Source: Siderastrea siderea (Eukaryota > Cnidaria > Anthozoa > Scleractinia > Rhizangiidae). From it: 64,000 bases of DNA. The DNA is taken from positions 6,987,152 to 7,051,151 of the forward strand of contig OZ034966.1 in the NCBI GenBank assembly GCA_964030785.1. Direction: 5' to 3'. Positions 11,774 through 22,999 of the stretch are shown here, piece by piece; the first letter of the stretch is position 1; each line of letters opens with the position of its first letter. The position numbers were made by a program, and so were the translations under genes. Under the pieces are notes generated by a model. That model was given only the letters and a program-made list of their open reading frames with translations. It was not told the DNA's origin and made no database searches.

Positions 11774-12494
11774 ACTTTAGGAAGGATTGTAATTAGGAAA
11801 CTCTTCAGTCAACACCATCTTCAACAAATGCTGGAGACGTCTAAAACTGAGGCGGTAAAATATTGGGTGTATTCAGGAGTATTTTTGTCCGATGTCTCTC
11901 TTTGTCCACACAAACTTTCAACGAAATGTCTAGAGGCTTCGGATCACGGAGAGGATGTTTCGAAGAAAAGTTGGGGTAGTGTCACCGTTGGAAGAGAGAT
12001 TTCGAAGAAGCGAAATTTTTGCCATTACTGGCATTACTCAGTTTCGTTCTAAATTTTGAAACGGAGAACATTCGAAGAAACGAGCTTTCCCTAAAGCCAA
12101 GCAGACATGTAGTTTTAAAGAAAACAAGGGAAAGTTGAGAACACTTTCCTCTCATTTGCCGAATGCCTAACTAAACAAGAACAGTTATGGCTTACAAGTA
12201 GGAAGGAAGATTTATATTCATAAAGAGGTGATGTACTCTTGAGATCCCTACGTTTTTTGAGGGATGGCCCTACAATGTGGAAACATAACGCGGAAATATA
12301 GCGGAGAAGTCAAAGACTACGTAATTTAGTGTCGTACTACAAAAGCATCACAAGGTCTGCCGATAAAAGAAACAATTTGAAAAAAATTGCACAATTTGTA
12401 CAAGGATTAAACTAAAACAAAAAGAAAAAGGAAAACAAAACACATCAGAAACGAAGGCAGGAAGTGGTGCCTGAAAATTCCGTCCACACACTTG
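11774..12494 (+). repeat. Dispersed repeat, copy 1 right half
   Basis: This resumes the alignment to the second copy at about 34,487-35,357, for instance the ACTCTTCAGTCAACACC region. Together with 287-1514 it forms one repeat interrupted by the LINE. A plus-strand frame at 11,729-12,052 has a counterpart in copy 2 at 34,492-34,809, but neither looks like a known protein. Confidence 0.7.
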
Positions 12495-12797
12495 ATAGCA
12501 CCACGGGAAAGTAATGCTCTCATTGAATGGATAACTGTTAGGATTTCATCCACACATTCAAGAGCGTAGTGGATATATATGTTAATAAACACTTTCGGTA
12601 ATCACAAAATCTCTCTACTTCTGCTATAATTTGGTAGTACACGCTTGTACATCCGTACTAGAGTGGGTGTATTTATACCTAAGAACCACCGATCTTTGGA
12701 TCTTCTAGTTCAACGTAACGAAAACTTAACAGAAACAAACCAACAAGCAAGTAAAGCTCTATAAAAGCAACTGCACCAGAAATAACCAGACTATACT
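12495..12797. other. No recognised feature
   Basis: This is AT-rich non-coding sequence. I see no gene, repeat boundary or RNA here. Confidence 0.5.
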
Positions 12798-14160
12798 AGG
12801 GGTATCGAATGGTCCATTAAAATTTTCAAGTGCTCGCAAAATTTAACCTTTGCTCGATTTGCTCGGAAAATTTAGACGAGTGCTCGCTTGCTCGTGCTCG
12901 CGAAATTTTCGCAATTGCTCGCATACTCGGATTCTCGCTTTGTGTATAGGTTTTTGAGGTACAGAAATAAATGTATCTCTACATGGTACTCCTATGAATT
13001 CGGCTATCAAGTTCAGTTGAAGGCGCAAGACAATAACAAAAGCTATTAACATATATATATGTTATTCTGAAAGACGAATTTGGGTATTATGTATGGTCAA
13101 ATGCCATCAAATATACAATTCATTCAGTTAAAAAGATTAGAAAGAAGATTTACAAAAAGCATTATCATAGGGGTAGTGTGTCGGATTGAAAGGATGGGAC
13201 ATATAATTTCTGATCGGAATAACGTGGGAGGGGGGAGGGGCGGGGGCCTCAAATGGCATTTGTCATTATAATGCAGTACTGATATTTTCAGGCATTTGTT
13301 TGTGAAGAGAATTTTCGCCAAATACATCAAAAACAGTAAATCAGATATGGATACTCCCGCATTAATAAGCTTAGATTTGGACCCTTGAATTAAGAAAGGA
13401 AACATTCTTTCCTCTGAGTTCCTCCACCGCTAAGTCCACAACCGTTTGGACGCAACATTGATAGACTATTGGCGTTTAAGTACAGAAGTAGCTGGATGTA
13501 TTATCAGCGAAAGCCATGTTCAAGTTCTCTTTCGAATTTCATCGACGTTGTCTTCCTGTTTGAAAAATTAATTTCAGAAGAACAATCAGTCAGTTCAATT
13601 CGGGGTCGAGTTCTTTCAATTATTCTGTTTGATGTCGAAAAGATGCGTTGCTGTTAGCTGCTGTTCAACTGTTCAACATTAGGAGAAGAAAAACGCATAG
13701 CGACTTAAGGCCGTGTTTTCAATAAAAGCTACAAACAGATCTGCCATCAAAAGAAACTCTCTACAGCACTGCACGTTGCGATAGGTCTGCCATTTTTACA
13801 AGCGCTTTTACGTTCAGCACATGTGACTGAGGTCATACAACATTACAAATTCCCCACTACTACCCCCGGGAGAATACAAGACGAGATAAATTTAAGGTAA
13901 ATTCTCTGGGATCTGGGCGTGAAATGATCGTAAAGTTGCGGTACCACCACGCGCACTCTAATAAAAGTAATAAAAACAACGTTTGAAATTACAAGAAAAA
14001 AGATTGCTGCTAGCGGACTACGAAGTGCTCGCTGCTCGCCAGTTGTATTTTCTAAAGTGCTCGCTGCTCGCAAGACAAATTCGATCATTGCTGGTGCTCG
14101 CAAAAGAAAACGCAGTGCTCGCACGCTCGCAAATGCTCGCAAAGACCATTCGATACCTCT
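12798..14160. mobile_element. 1.36-kb TIR element with GCTCG-rich ends
   Basis: The ends AGGGGTATCGAATGGTC (12,798-12,814) and GACCATTCGATACCTCT (14,144-14,160) are inverted repeats. They are flanked by TATACT on both sides (12,792-12,797 and 14,161-14,166), a probable 6-bp duplication. The subterminal zones carry many inverted GCTCG clusters, about 12,828-12,930 on the left and 14,025-14,140 on the right. These resemble transposase-binding arrays. There is no coding capacity, so it is non-autonomous. Confidence 0.75.
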
Positions 14161-14195
14161 TATACTCACCAATTACATTTTTCTATTTTAATTTT

Positions 14196-15142
14196 ATGCA
14201 TGGTTCAATTCTACCTGTTACCATCCCCCCCCGGACATACCCCCGGGGATTTGCAATTTTTTTCTCACGTGGCGTTCTATTCGCTACCCCCGGGCACGCA
14301 GAAAGAGGCAATCCCCCACCCCCAGGACTTCTCATCGACCACAAATACGTTGTTTTGTGTACAAACGTAGATTACGATATTGATTTCCGTACAATAGCAA
14401 AACCAGACGTTTTGACAAGAACTTAAACGCTTTTCTAGAGTTTCTTGAACGAAGGACACTACATGTGTAATGTAATAAAAACATGAACACGATATTTGAA
14501 AAGAAAACTGAAGAAAAACCTCTAACCGCACTGGCATACTGCTAGCGAGTGAAGAAATGGTCTTCGCCACGTGATTTATTCTAAATATAGCACATACGCA
14601 CAAGATGCCCTTGAACAAATTGATGGCAGCATTTTAAAGAAGTTTTTCTTAGCTTGTTTCACAAGAATGAACACTGGACTGAGACCTCTGTTTAATATAA
14701 AGCCGAGCATCCATTTTCATATAGAGTCTTTTTCAGTCGTCTTAGTATACACATAAATACGCTGAAGAAATAATTCTTTGTTTGTGACGAACGCCATCCA
14801 TTCGAGTACGCATCAAACGCACATTCGTTTAACAATTTATAATAAAAGTACCTTCGAATACAGATTTTAATTTTGAGGGATTGTTCTTCTCTAACCAGTC
14901 TGCTACAAATTCTAGAGATTCTCCCTGAAAATAGGCGTTCTTCTCCACGCGGTCCGGCGTCAACCGAGAAGTGACGTACTTTACAAGAACAACAAGAAGT
15001 TTTTTTCGATTTGCCCCGCCGCCGCCCCCCTCCCCCCCGGGACAGACGGCTTCAAACAATTCCCCCCCCCTCAGGGGAAGGGCTGGACTTGTCCCCAGGG
15101 TTGCCCGGGGGGGATGGCAACAGGTAAAATTGAACCATGCAT
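14196..15142. mobile_element. Inverted-repeat element, about 0.95 kb
   Basis: The left arm ATGCATGGTTCAATT, followed by a C-rich run (14,196-14,250), is matched in inverse by 15,091-15,142. There are C/G homopolymer stretches on both sides. No coding sequence is recognised inside. The exact ends and duplication are not clear. Confidence 0.55.
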
Positions 15143-15475
15143 TACGCGAGCTTTCAAATAATGAACACGGATTTGTAGGAGTTATGGTTTCATGTTTCAG
15201 TACGTAGAGGATGAAAGATAATCCGAGTATGTTCGTTGCGTCAAAATATTTAGTCAACAAATAACAAAACTAAGTTTAAAAAGTAATATTTCGGTAAGAG
15301 CTATTCCATCATCAGGCTAGAATATGCATACATTTATGAGGTAGGTCTTTTAAGACCTACACCCTATGTAAAGATAATGTGTTAATAACAATGAGTAGAC
15401 GAAACAAAAAGTATATACTCATGAGAAAAGGCAAAGTTCTCTGCTGGATTTCAGTCTATTGTTGAGAGAAAGCAG

Positions 15476-16405
15476 GGGCCGATGGAGGATTTTATGATAG
15501 AGGGGACAGAGAGATATAGTATAGTGTCAATGTGGGCGTGATAGCCCCCATCTGGACCGCCAACGACACGACATTCTAGGGTGGTCCGGAGGCATGCACC
15601 CCCGGGAAAATTTTTGAAATTGAAGTTTTCTGAGATGCAATCTAGTGCATTCTGGACGCTTAAATTCAGCAAATGCCTGGATTCCAAATTGAACACGTAA
15701 TGCTGAAATATTTAATAACACACAGGTTTGGTTGTGGTCAAAGAAGTAGTTAACACTTTCTGATGCTAGCAGGGGCCGTAGCAATTGCGGCGAGAGCACA
15801 ACCTTCCGGCAAAGGCGGCAACATTTTCTCCCTCAAAAATTGACAAATCTAATTTCTTTGAGACCGATATTTACTGCATGCATTCTGGGAGCATTGGTCA
15901 TTTGCGACTAAAAATGTAGGCTTCAGACACAGATTGTAAGAGGATTTATCAAACAATTTGAACAAACGAAATGTATCCCAAGGACATGACTTTAAGAACA
16001 ATCATAAGAGCAGTCATTTCAGGAGTTTAAAAACAATCAGAAGAACATTCATTGCTGGGGATTGATAAATTCATCCTTCTCTGGTTGCGCTTGGCATGGT
16101 CGTCAATAATTGCATCATAATCCAGAGCTATGTCCTTCTGAATAAAGAGCAGCAACAGTGCGTTGAGGCGGTCTTCTCTCATGGTGCTTCTAAAACCACT
16201 CTTTGCAAGGCGCAGTGATGAGTTGCTACGTTCCGACTACGTTCTACAGTTGTACTTGTGACAGGGGCGATCATCAGGGGCAGCAGAAAATATATCTAAA
16301 GTAGCAAAGCACGAAGTACAGACGTTGTTTACAAACGAAAAAAATTCCTGGACAAAAGGGGGGGGGGTCGCGGCCCCCTCGGCCCACCCCTAAATCCGCC
16401 CCTGG
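15476..16405. mobile_element. Element with CAGGGGC/GCCCCTG ends nested in a foldback arm
   Basis: It interrupts the left foldback arm, and the uninterrupted right arm gives the empty site. The left end starts (C)AGGGGCCGATGGAGGATTT and the right end finishes AAATCCGCCCCTG. GAAAG occurs at both flanks, a possible 5-bp duplication. There is no coding sequence. Confidence 0.6.
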
Positions 16406-16581
16406 AAAGTGCTCGGCATTTGATGTAATATGCCTATTTGTATAAGAGAAGATTCCAATTGTGGACACAGTCTAATACTGTGGTGTTGTTACGAGCTAAT
16501 AGTATGAAACATTCTTTGTTGTTAGTGTAGAAACACAAACGCCAACACTGAGATAAAAATACGCGAGAAAACTGCGAAACT

Positions 16582-16824
16582 GTGTTTCTAACAAGCAACA
16601 AAAACAAAGTACCACCATTGCGTAAATCACATGTTGCGTACATCAAATTCAGTTGCTCCGGTTGTCAATCAACGTATAGCGGCAAAACAGATAGAACTCC
16701 TTTCATCCGCACACACGAACATGCTATGTCTGACAAAGAGAGTGAAATATACAAACATTTGCGCCCTAGTGTACATTTAATTTTCATTCACAATCTGTGT
16801 CAGGTAATCTACGGGATACCTTAA
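16582..16824 (+). pseudogene. GIY-YIG-like fragment, Penelope-type C-terminus
   Basis: An 80-codon frame contains a Cys pair followed by a degraded GIY-YIG pattern (YIKFSCSGCQSTYSGKTDR) and then a HEHAMSDKESEIYKHL stretch. This looks like the C-terminal nuclease half found after reverse transcriptases in Penelope-like elements. No reverse transcriptase lies upstream, so it is a fragment inside the loop of the 15.3-17.1 kb foldback. The domain would cleave target DNA during integration. The identification is based on pattern only. Confidence 0.45.
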
Positions 16825-17386
16825 ATTATGACAACGTTCCCACTGATCTTTCCGTAACAACACCACAGTATTAGACTGCGACCACAATTGGAATCTTCTC
16901 TTATACAAAGAGGCATATTACATCAAACGCCTAGCACTCTCTCTCAACAATGGGCTGAAATTCAGCAGAGAACTTTGCCTTTTCTCATGAGTATATTCTT
17001 TTTGTTTCGTCTCCTCATTGTTGTTAAAACGCTATTTAAGACCAACCTTGTATGCATATTCTAGTCGTAGTTTTATCATTTGTTGTCTAGTTATTTTGAC
17101 ACAATAGACAAACTCGGATTACCTTGAGAGATTCATTAAAACTAAGTGATTGTAAAATGACTTGTGCATGTCGGCCTGAACTTTTGTGATTTAAGATGGC
17201 CATTTAAGGGTATTGGGGGTCAGCGGTTGAAACAGGCTGTTTATTGGACCAAGTAAGGGTATTTTATTTTAGTTTTTAATCATTTTATCGAAACTTATTC
17301 TAACTTTACAGGTATCGTGATATCCTTACGGATCTCATGTAAATGTAGAGGCAGACGAAACAAAAGCAAACTGGATTTTGTAAGGC

Positions 17387-17700
17387 TTATGCGTGATCGC
17401 CCACATTTCCGTGTGTTTTTAAAAACTCTCCCCATAACTCCTCAGTTTTTTCTGGCACCAGAAGACTGTTGAGTCTGCACTCTGGTTCCGAAGGAAATAG
17501 ATCAGCAGGTGCACTGCTTTGATCAACCAAAAGCCTTTCTAGATCAACCAAATTCATGGATGTCGTTCCAACTTTGCCTTTGTCAGAGTCGTTGTTTCCC
17601 ATGGCTGCAATAGACTGGGCTGCTCTCTTTCCAGTTTTGTCCATCCACACGCAGCAACCCGCTGTCCATAAGGAATTTGGGCGCGCAATGCCATTCTTAT
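17387..17700 (-). CDS. Possible terminal coding exon, unknown protein
   Basis: On the minus strand a frame is open from about 17,700, after an AG that could be a splice acceptor following a T-rich tract, to a stop at 17,387. The composition looks coding, with a mix of charged and hydrophobic residues and no low complexity. The C-terminal part reads NLVDLERLLVDQSSAPADLF and similar. I recognise no domain. It could be the last exon of a host gene whose upstream exons are further right, or part of an old transposon. No polyadenylation signal was confirmed. Confidence 0.3.
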
Positions 17701-17795
17701 CATCGGGAAAAAAATTCTATCTGCGAAATTAAATAAGGACAATTTTATCAAAGGTTGTAACATTTTCAGAATTACGAGCAAATGACCTTGCATTG

Positions 17796-18279
17796 GGCTT
17801 GCCGGGATTCGAACCATAATGACCAGCTCCCAGTTGGCTTGTTAGCTCAATTGGTTAGAGCGCTGCACCGGTATCGCAGAGGTCAGGGTTCGAATCCCGG
17901 CAAGCCTGATTTTTTCAGGCTTTCTTTTCGCAACTGCATAAGTTGCGTTAATAACTGCGAGGATCTTCTTTACATTTATTTCTTCATTCCGCAGTTCAAA
18001 TATATGAATTTCATATATTCATAATTTCATCTTTAATCTTTCCCGGGTATATTACGAACCAATTTAATGACCAGCTCCCAGTTGGCTTGTTAGCTCAATT
18101 GGTTAGAGCGCTGCACCGGTATCGCAGAGGACAGAGTTCGAATCCCGGCAAGCCTGATTTTTTCAGGCTTTCTTTTCGCAACTGCATAAGTTGCGTTAAT
18201 AACTGCGAGGATCTTCTTTACATTTATTTCTTCATTCCGCAGTTCAAATATATGAATTTCATATATTCATAATTTCATA
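17796..18279 (+). mobile_element. tRNA-derived SINE, two tandem copies plus an inverted fragment
   Basis: Copy 1 (about 17,818-18,030) and copy 2 (about 18,064-18,279) share a tRNA-like head and the same roughly 120-bp tail ending in ATATATGAATTTCATATATT. The head (17,836-17,906 in copy 1) has A-box-like TTAGCTCAATTGGTTAGAGC and B-box-like GGTTCGAATCCC, internal RNA polymerase III promoter elements. The anticodon position reads GGT (Thr), but the loop lacks U33 and the arm before the 3' acceptor is one base short, so it is not a working tRNA. Immediately left (17,796-17,815) is the same T-arm in reverse orientation. Confidence 0.75.
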
Positions 18280-18440
18280 ATAATAATATTTATTATTATT
18301 ATTATTATTATTAATTATTATATTTAAATAATAATAATAATAATAATAACTATTATTATTAGTATTAATTATTATATTTAAATAATGATAATAATACTAA
18401 TAATAACTATTATTATTATTATTATTATTATACACCTTAT
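18280..18440. repeat. ATT/AAT microsatellite
   Basis: Long runs of ATT and AAT trinucleotides occur in both orientations and are able to fold back. It directly follows the second SINE copy. Confidence 0.85.
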
Positions 18441-18977
18441 ACAACTCTCAATGCTCTTTCAAGATTAAAGTGACAAAAAGTTAATAAAAATAGCAGAGAA
18501 TGTCTCTAACTGCTAAACATTACTGACAGTAAGATTGAAAGAAAGAGGCTTCAACTTTTCAAACCCCGTTAATTCAACCACCCCGTTACTACGACTACAT
18601 TTTTTGGTCTGAAGGTGGTTGTTATAAGGAGGTCCCACTGCGTTAACGGAGTTGTCGCGTTAATGGCGGAATTAAGTTGAGGCAAATGACCACATGAGCT
18701 TTAATTGGGGTCAAGAGAAAGCGTCCGTAATAACGTAGGTGGTCGTAAGGTGGGGTTGCACTGTCTACGCACTGCACTGTATACCATCTGCTGCAGCGTT
18801 GTTAGCAAATCCTTCACCATAACTGGCACTACTACTAAGCCCGGAAATATGGAAGAGAGGCCAGAGTTTCAGCAGAATGTTTGACCGAAAACCAATAAAA
18901 AGTGGTTTACTCCTTCACCACTAAGACGAAGTAAAATATAAGATGTGACTTCTCAAACCTTTGTTTTCATAGGAGGT
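18441..18977. other. Non-coding; possible old inverted-repeat element
   Basis: No gene is seen. About 18,560-18,790 has related motifs in opposite directions (AACCACC / GGTGGT with GTTAA), which may mark a decayed MITE. Confidence 0.35.
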
Positions 18978-19116
18978 GTATATGTTGTAGTTCAATTTTA
19001 TCCTTGGTTCAATTTTTATTTTCCTTTGTTCTTTTTTATGTAAATTTATGATAATGAATATAAAACAAAAGACAAAAAAAATTGAACCAAGGATAAAATT
19101 GAACTACAACATATAC
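18978..19116. mobile_element. Short palindromic MITE
   Basis: About 40 bp at 18,978-19,018 (GTATATGTTGTAGTTCAATT..) is repeated in inverse at 19,077-19,116, with an AT-rich loop. It would form a single hairpin. Confidence 0.75.
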
Positions 19117-19325
19117 GCCAGCAAATTGATCGCCGATCGCGAAAACTTCTCAGGGGTAGTGGGTGTTAGTTTTTTCACTTACTTGCACTGAACTGGGCCC
19201 CATGTTTAGCTGTGTATCTTACATTGAAAAGCGTAAAGAGCAATGCCGTTCCCTACAGTTATAATTAGCTACAATACTAAAACAACCCGGAATAAAATAA
19301 GGTAAGCTTAGTGTTTTAGCCATGA

Positions 19326-19660
19326 TCAAGCCACCGGTGCCACTGAGTCTTGAGCCGGTGGATCAACACCGACCTTAAGGTGAAATACTGACGTCCCTGT
19401 CATCAGGTACATAATTCCTCCCGGCCGCCCCGCGCAAATATATTTAACGTATTCTGCTGTTCTGGCTTCATAGTTTTTCCAGCTGGCGCGATTATAGCTT
19501 CGGCCGTACTGAGGTACAGCGTTACTGTACGTGAAAGTGGCCACCATGTGCCATACGTCGAATGAGTTGATGTGGCTTGGGTTCAGGTGTCCTCTGTCTA
19601 TCCCCTGTCCGTTATGGTAGTACAATTCGTCCGTGCCCTGTTTGGGAAGATCTGGGATTT
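19326..19660 (-). CDS. ENDOD1-like DNA/RNA non-specific nuclease, downstream exon
   Basis: This exon encodes the catalytic part of a NUC-superfamily (DNA/RNA non-specific endonuclease) domain. DRGHLNPSHINSF contains the RGH catalytic signature, where the His activates water and a downstream Asn binds the divalent metal. It is followed by ATFTYSNAVPQYG and an LMTGTS block typical of the fold. Its upstream limit is a probable splice acceptor near 19,660. Its downstream end near 19,330 coincides with a possible GT donor, so further exons would lie at lower coordinates. It belongs with the exon at 19,801-20,053. Animal ENDOD1-like proteins are usually secreted or membrane-associated, but no signal peptide is visible in these exons. 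Confidence 0.65.
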
Positions 19661-19800
19661 CAAAGAATTAGTTTCCATTAGAAGGCTATTGATGGAAATA
19701 TGAACTTAGTCTCCAATATTGGGTCATGGCGTGAGCCCGAAACAACAGTGGTTAACACAACCGGAGTGATTCGCCAGTTGAGGCTTTTGAGTTCTTTCCT

Positions 19801-20053
19801 CTAACGGTTTCCTATCCCTTTCGCTTGTTCATCGGTAACAAGGTACGCCGAAAAAATGGCGATTCCTGCGTCCTTATCAAAGAGAGTCGCGAAGAAGTCT
19901 TTTTTCGGGTCCTTGTAGTCCGGAACTGTCTGACAAATTAAGCGTGGTGATACAGGGACCAACAGTCCCTGGGGAGGAATCTTGTCCAAAGAGTTCTTCA
20001 GGTAGCACTCAGGGGGAGGGCCTGGCAAGGGGTGTGCAGCCACTCTTTGTACC
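19801..20053 (-). CDS. ENDOD1-like nuclease, upstream exon
   Basis: The frame from about 20,053, after a probable AG acceptor, to 19,801 encodes the N-terminal part of the nuclease domain. It contains a Pro-rich start, RLICQTVPDYKDPKKDFFAT and an FDKDAGIAIFSAYLVT strand-like segment that precede the RGH motif in this family. A GTTAG near 19,805 could be the splice donor, and the RGH exon follows after about 140 bp of intron. No start codon with a signal peptide is present, so at least one earlier exon is expected to the right. This is the most host-like gene in the window. The product would hydrolyse DNA and RNA without sequence specificity. Confidence 0.6.
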
Positions 20054-20810
20054 CTGGCTATTTATTAACAAAAAAAAAAAAACAGTCGTAATAACTTTGT
20101 ACAATTTGTAGTTTTTCAAATAACCGGTCTTCACAGGTCACTAAAGGGTCCAAATTATTCTGTTTTGTTCATATTCGTCTCAGGTAAAAAAAAATGCGAG
20201 CAACGAGTAAAATGTCTGCGCGTATTATCGACCAAGACTCCGAATAAGGTCTACTATCATTCAACTTGAGTTAGTGGAGTGCACATTAATAAATTTTTCA
20301 CCTAAGGTTTCTCAGAATTTTCAGTAAGCGGCTTTTAGCTTTGGATCTTGTACATATGAAGTGCGGTTACTGTCATTTCGAAAACACCGTAGCTTCCAGG
20401 AAGTTTATACGAAGTATATTCTAGCTGAAAAAAAAAACTATCATCGTATCGTATCTGCGCGTGCCACTTGTCTCGTTTCGGTTCCTGTACCGTTACTCTT
20501 TAATTTGTTTCCTTTTTTGTGAATTATAACTGCAAGACGTAAGCTTCTTTTTTAGCATTAAAGAAGAAATACAACAATGCTGTCTCAAATCCACCTTGGC
20601 TTCATTTTTGCGAGTTTGAAAATAACGTCGTTGTTCTATTTTTCGCTTATTTTTTATTATTAACTGTACCTCGAAATGTTCTCTTATGAAAAAGGTTCTC
20701 CCTTTAATACCGAAATTTATCCTGAAAACGTTTGATAATTTTACTATTATATCATTGCTTACTTCATTTCTATTAAAGTTAAATAAATGGCGGTCAAATG
20801 CATGGAAACA
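20054..20810. other. Non-coding, probable intron or flank of the nuclease gene
   Basis: The sequence is AT-rich with A-runs at 20,070-20,082, and I see no gene or element boundary. It may contain the upstream intron of the ENDOD1-like gene. Confidence 0.4.
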
Positions 20811-20812
20811 TG

Positions 20813-21398
20813 TACGGTGGTTTCAAAGGGACATACATTTCTCCCACTTTTTTGAGGGCTTGCGACTTACTTGCGACTTACTTGCGACTTACTTGCGACT
20901 TACTTGCGACTTACTTGCGACTTACTTGCTACTTACTTGCTACTTACTTGCGACTTACTTGCGACTTACTTGCTACTTACTTGCGACTTACTTGCGACTT
21001 AGCGGCGACTTAGCTGCGCCTTAGTTGCGACTTAATGAACACCACGTGGCAACGGAAGGCCTGGTCGCCTCGTCATAAAAACGGCTTCTCCAGACGAAGA
21101 ATCGCATCGGGAGGTGGACCAGGTGACTACGGCTTCTTCTTGCTAAGTCGCAAGTAAGTAGCAAGTAAGTCGCACGTAAGTAGCAAGTAAGTCGCACGTA
21201 AGTAGCAAGTAAGTCGCAAGTAAGTAGCAAGTAAGTCGCAAGTAAGTAGCAAGTAAGTCGCAAGTAAGTAGCAAGTAAGTCGCACGTAAGTAGCAAGTAA
21301 GTCGCAAGTAAGTAGCAAGTAAGTCGCAAGTAAGTCGCAAGTAAGTCGCAAGCCCTCAAAAAAGTGGGAGAAATGTATGTCCCTTTGAAACCACCGTA
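20813..21398. repeat. Giant hairpin built of an 11-bp minisatellite
   Basis: The outer arms, about 51 bp (20,813-20,863 and 21,347-21,398), are near-perfect inverted copies. Inside each arm runs an array of GCGACTTACTT units (20,863-21,012), mostly differing only as GCGA or GCTA. The reverse-complement array lies at 21,148-21,350. A unique 130-bp centre separates them. The arrays translate as repeated LLATYLRLTCD-like peptides in several frames because 11 is not a multiple of 3. This is an artefact of the repeat and not a gene. Confidence 0.85.
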
Positions 21399-21604
21399 AA
21401 ACATGTACTTTTAGCGGTGTTCAATTAATTCAAAAGTGACTTAGTTGGAGGGGCTAAGAAAGTTATATTCTGAAAGCAAATAATGACTTCTTGCAACCTC
21501 ACTGAAATGTTGCAAACGGCTAACTTTTAAAACTGGTGTCATTTGGGTTAAAACGGCCAAATCTTCAGGAGCCACCTTTTCAAAAATCCAGGTATATATA
21601 TTTA

Positions 21605-21717
21605 ACAATTATTCTACGAGGGCGCGCTGGATATCGAATGATAGATAACCAACGAGGCGCGTAGCGCCGAGTTGGTTATAATCATTTGATATCCAGCAAG
21701 CCCGAGTAGAATAATTG
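21605..21717. repeat. Palindrome with GC-rich centre
   Basis: CAATTATTCTAC..GGATATC..AACCAAC at 21,605-21,655 is mirrored by the reverse complement up to 21,717. It resembles the terminal hairpin of a DNA element that may continue to the right. Confidence 0.65.
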
Positions 21718-21867
21718 TTTTATTAAAAACTTAACCACTATTAAAAAAAAACCAAGAAAGAACGGGAAAAATGAGAAAAGAAATTTAAACGGAACAAGAA
21801 TCGCTCACATGACTGAACGAAAAAGGCGCCAAAACCTTGCGAAGTGTTGCAGCGTTTCATTGCAAAG

Positions 21868-22999
21868 CTGAATGAATCAATGAAAACTGCTCGAAAGTGA
21901 ACAAAGTAGCACAAGTTTTGGAAAGAAATCTTCTAATTATTGGCTCTGAAATATGGTACATGTTTGATTTTTCCTGAAACATTGTTGTTATCATCGTTCA
22001 AAGCGGATTGAAGCTGTACAATTTCACCATATTAGCTGCTGGAGTTGAAACTGAACAAGTTTGTAATCTGTTCGCACAACGGAGCCATCATGTGCGTGTT
22101 TCATCGAACTGAAGACAGAACAAATTTGAACTTGAAGAGGTAATTTCCATGCAGCTCAGAAGCAAGATTACTGTAGTGAGGAACATTAGAAGTCACGATC
22201 ATAGTTTGTTAAATGCAAAGTGCAAAATGCAGTTGTTCTCGGTTTAGAGGTTGCGGACGGAATGGTAAGCTTAAAAACAACATTCAAACAACTGGAAAAG
22301 CGATTCAACTCCGTTTACATGGCATCCGATTTCTATCTGAGCATTTGGACCTGTTGGAACACAGAGCTACAACGAGTGCAGGTAAACCAGTGTCAATTTT
22401 GCGTGTTAAAGGCGAAAAAAATCTCGCCCTTCCTTCCTCAGTCTTGGTAGTTTGCCGCTGTATTTTTTTAGTACTTGTTTAGACTGCTTCATGATTTTCG
22501 CACTGACTCGCCATGAATGTGTGATAGTTTTTATTAAATGCTCCTGCCCCATTTCACTGTGTTTAATTTTATGTCTTGTCTTGATATTTTGAAGTGGAAA
22601 GCTTTCGTGATAAATCCTACCGTGTTCAATTTCAATGATCGACGTGACGATCGATGAAAGAAATTAATTGTAAACACGACTCTTAATGCTTAAATTTCTG
22701 TTTCTGCACAGTTTCTTCAAACAATTTTGACTTGTGTTAGACGACGCTGTTGGTGATGCTTGTTGGTGACGATGTTGGAATTTCTTCTTAATTTAAATTC
22801 GCTGCCAAGTGATTTTTCTCGGCCATTTTTCTCGTCGGGTTGCTCGCGAGGAAAAAACTTTCAGCTCACTTTGTTGTTGAGTGTTCATTGACCATATTTG
22901 TCTCAGCAGGTATATGAGCTGATAGCCTAGCTCCGTTCAGCCAATCAAAATGCTGGAAATCCAATATACCTAGTCCAGTTTTTAATAAATACATATATA
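21868..22999 (+). repeat. 1.1-kb direct duplication, copy 1
   Basis: It aligns along its length with 23,791-24,940 in the same orientation, with small indels. Both end in CTAGTCCAGTTTTTAATAAAT followed by AT repeats. A small frame at 22,213-22,482 is kept in copy 2 with a 6-bp difference, but has no recognisable product. It is probably one transposon family at two insertions or a local duplication. Confidence 0.75.

Larger units (their letters stand above)
15310..17075. repeat. Large foldback with a nested insertion
   Basis: The left arm (15,310-15,475 continued at 16,406-16,492) is the reverse complement of the right arm (16,853-17,075). The left arm is broken by a separate element at 15,476-16,405. 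The loop (16,493-16,852) holds a GIY-YIG-like fragment. Inverted terminal repeats around a Penelope-type C-terminus fit the inverted pLTR arrangement known for Penelope-like elements, but that reading is inference. Confidence 0.6.

Noticed and set aside
17836..17906. Functional tRNA-Thr (GGT)
   Set aside because: The anticodon loop lacks U33, the T-arm/acceptor region is one base short and it is followed by a repeated SINE tail.
20686..21404. Several frames encoding LLATYLRLTCD-like repeats
   Set aside because: They exist in multiple frames and on both strands because the 11-bp minisatellite cycles through all frames. They are not genes.
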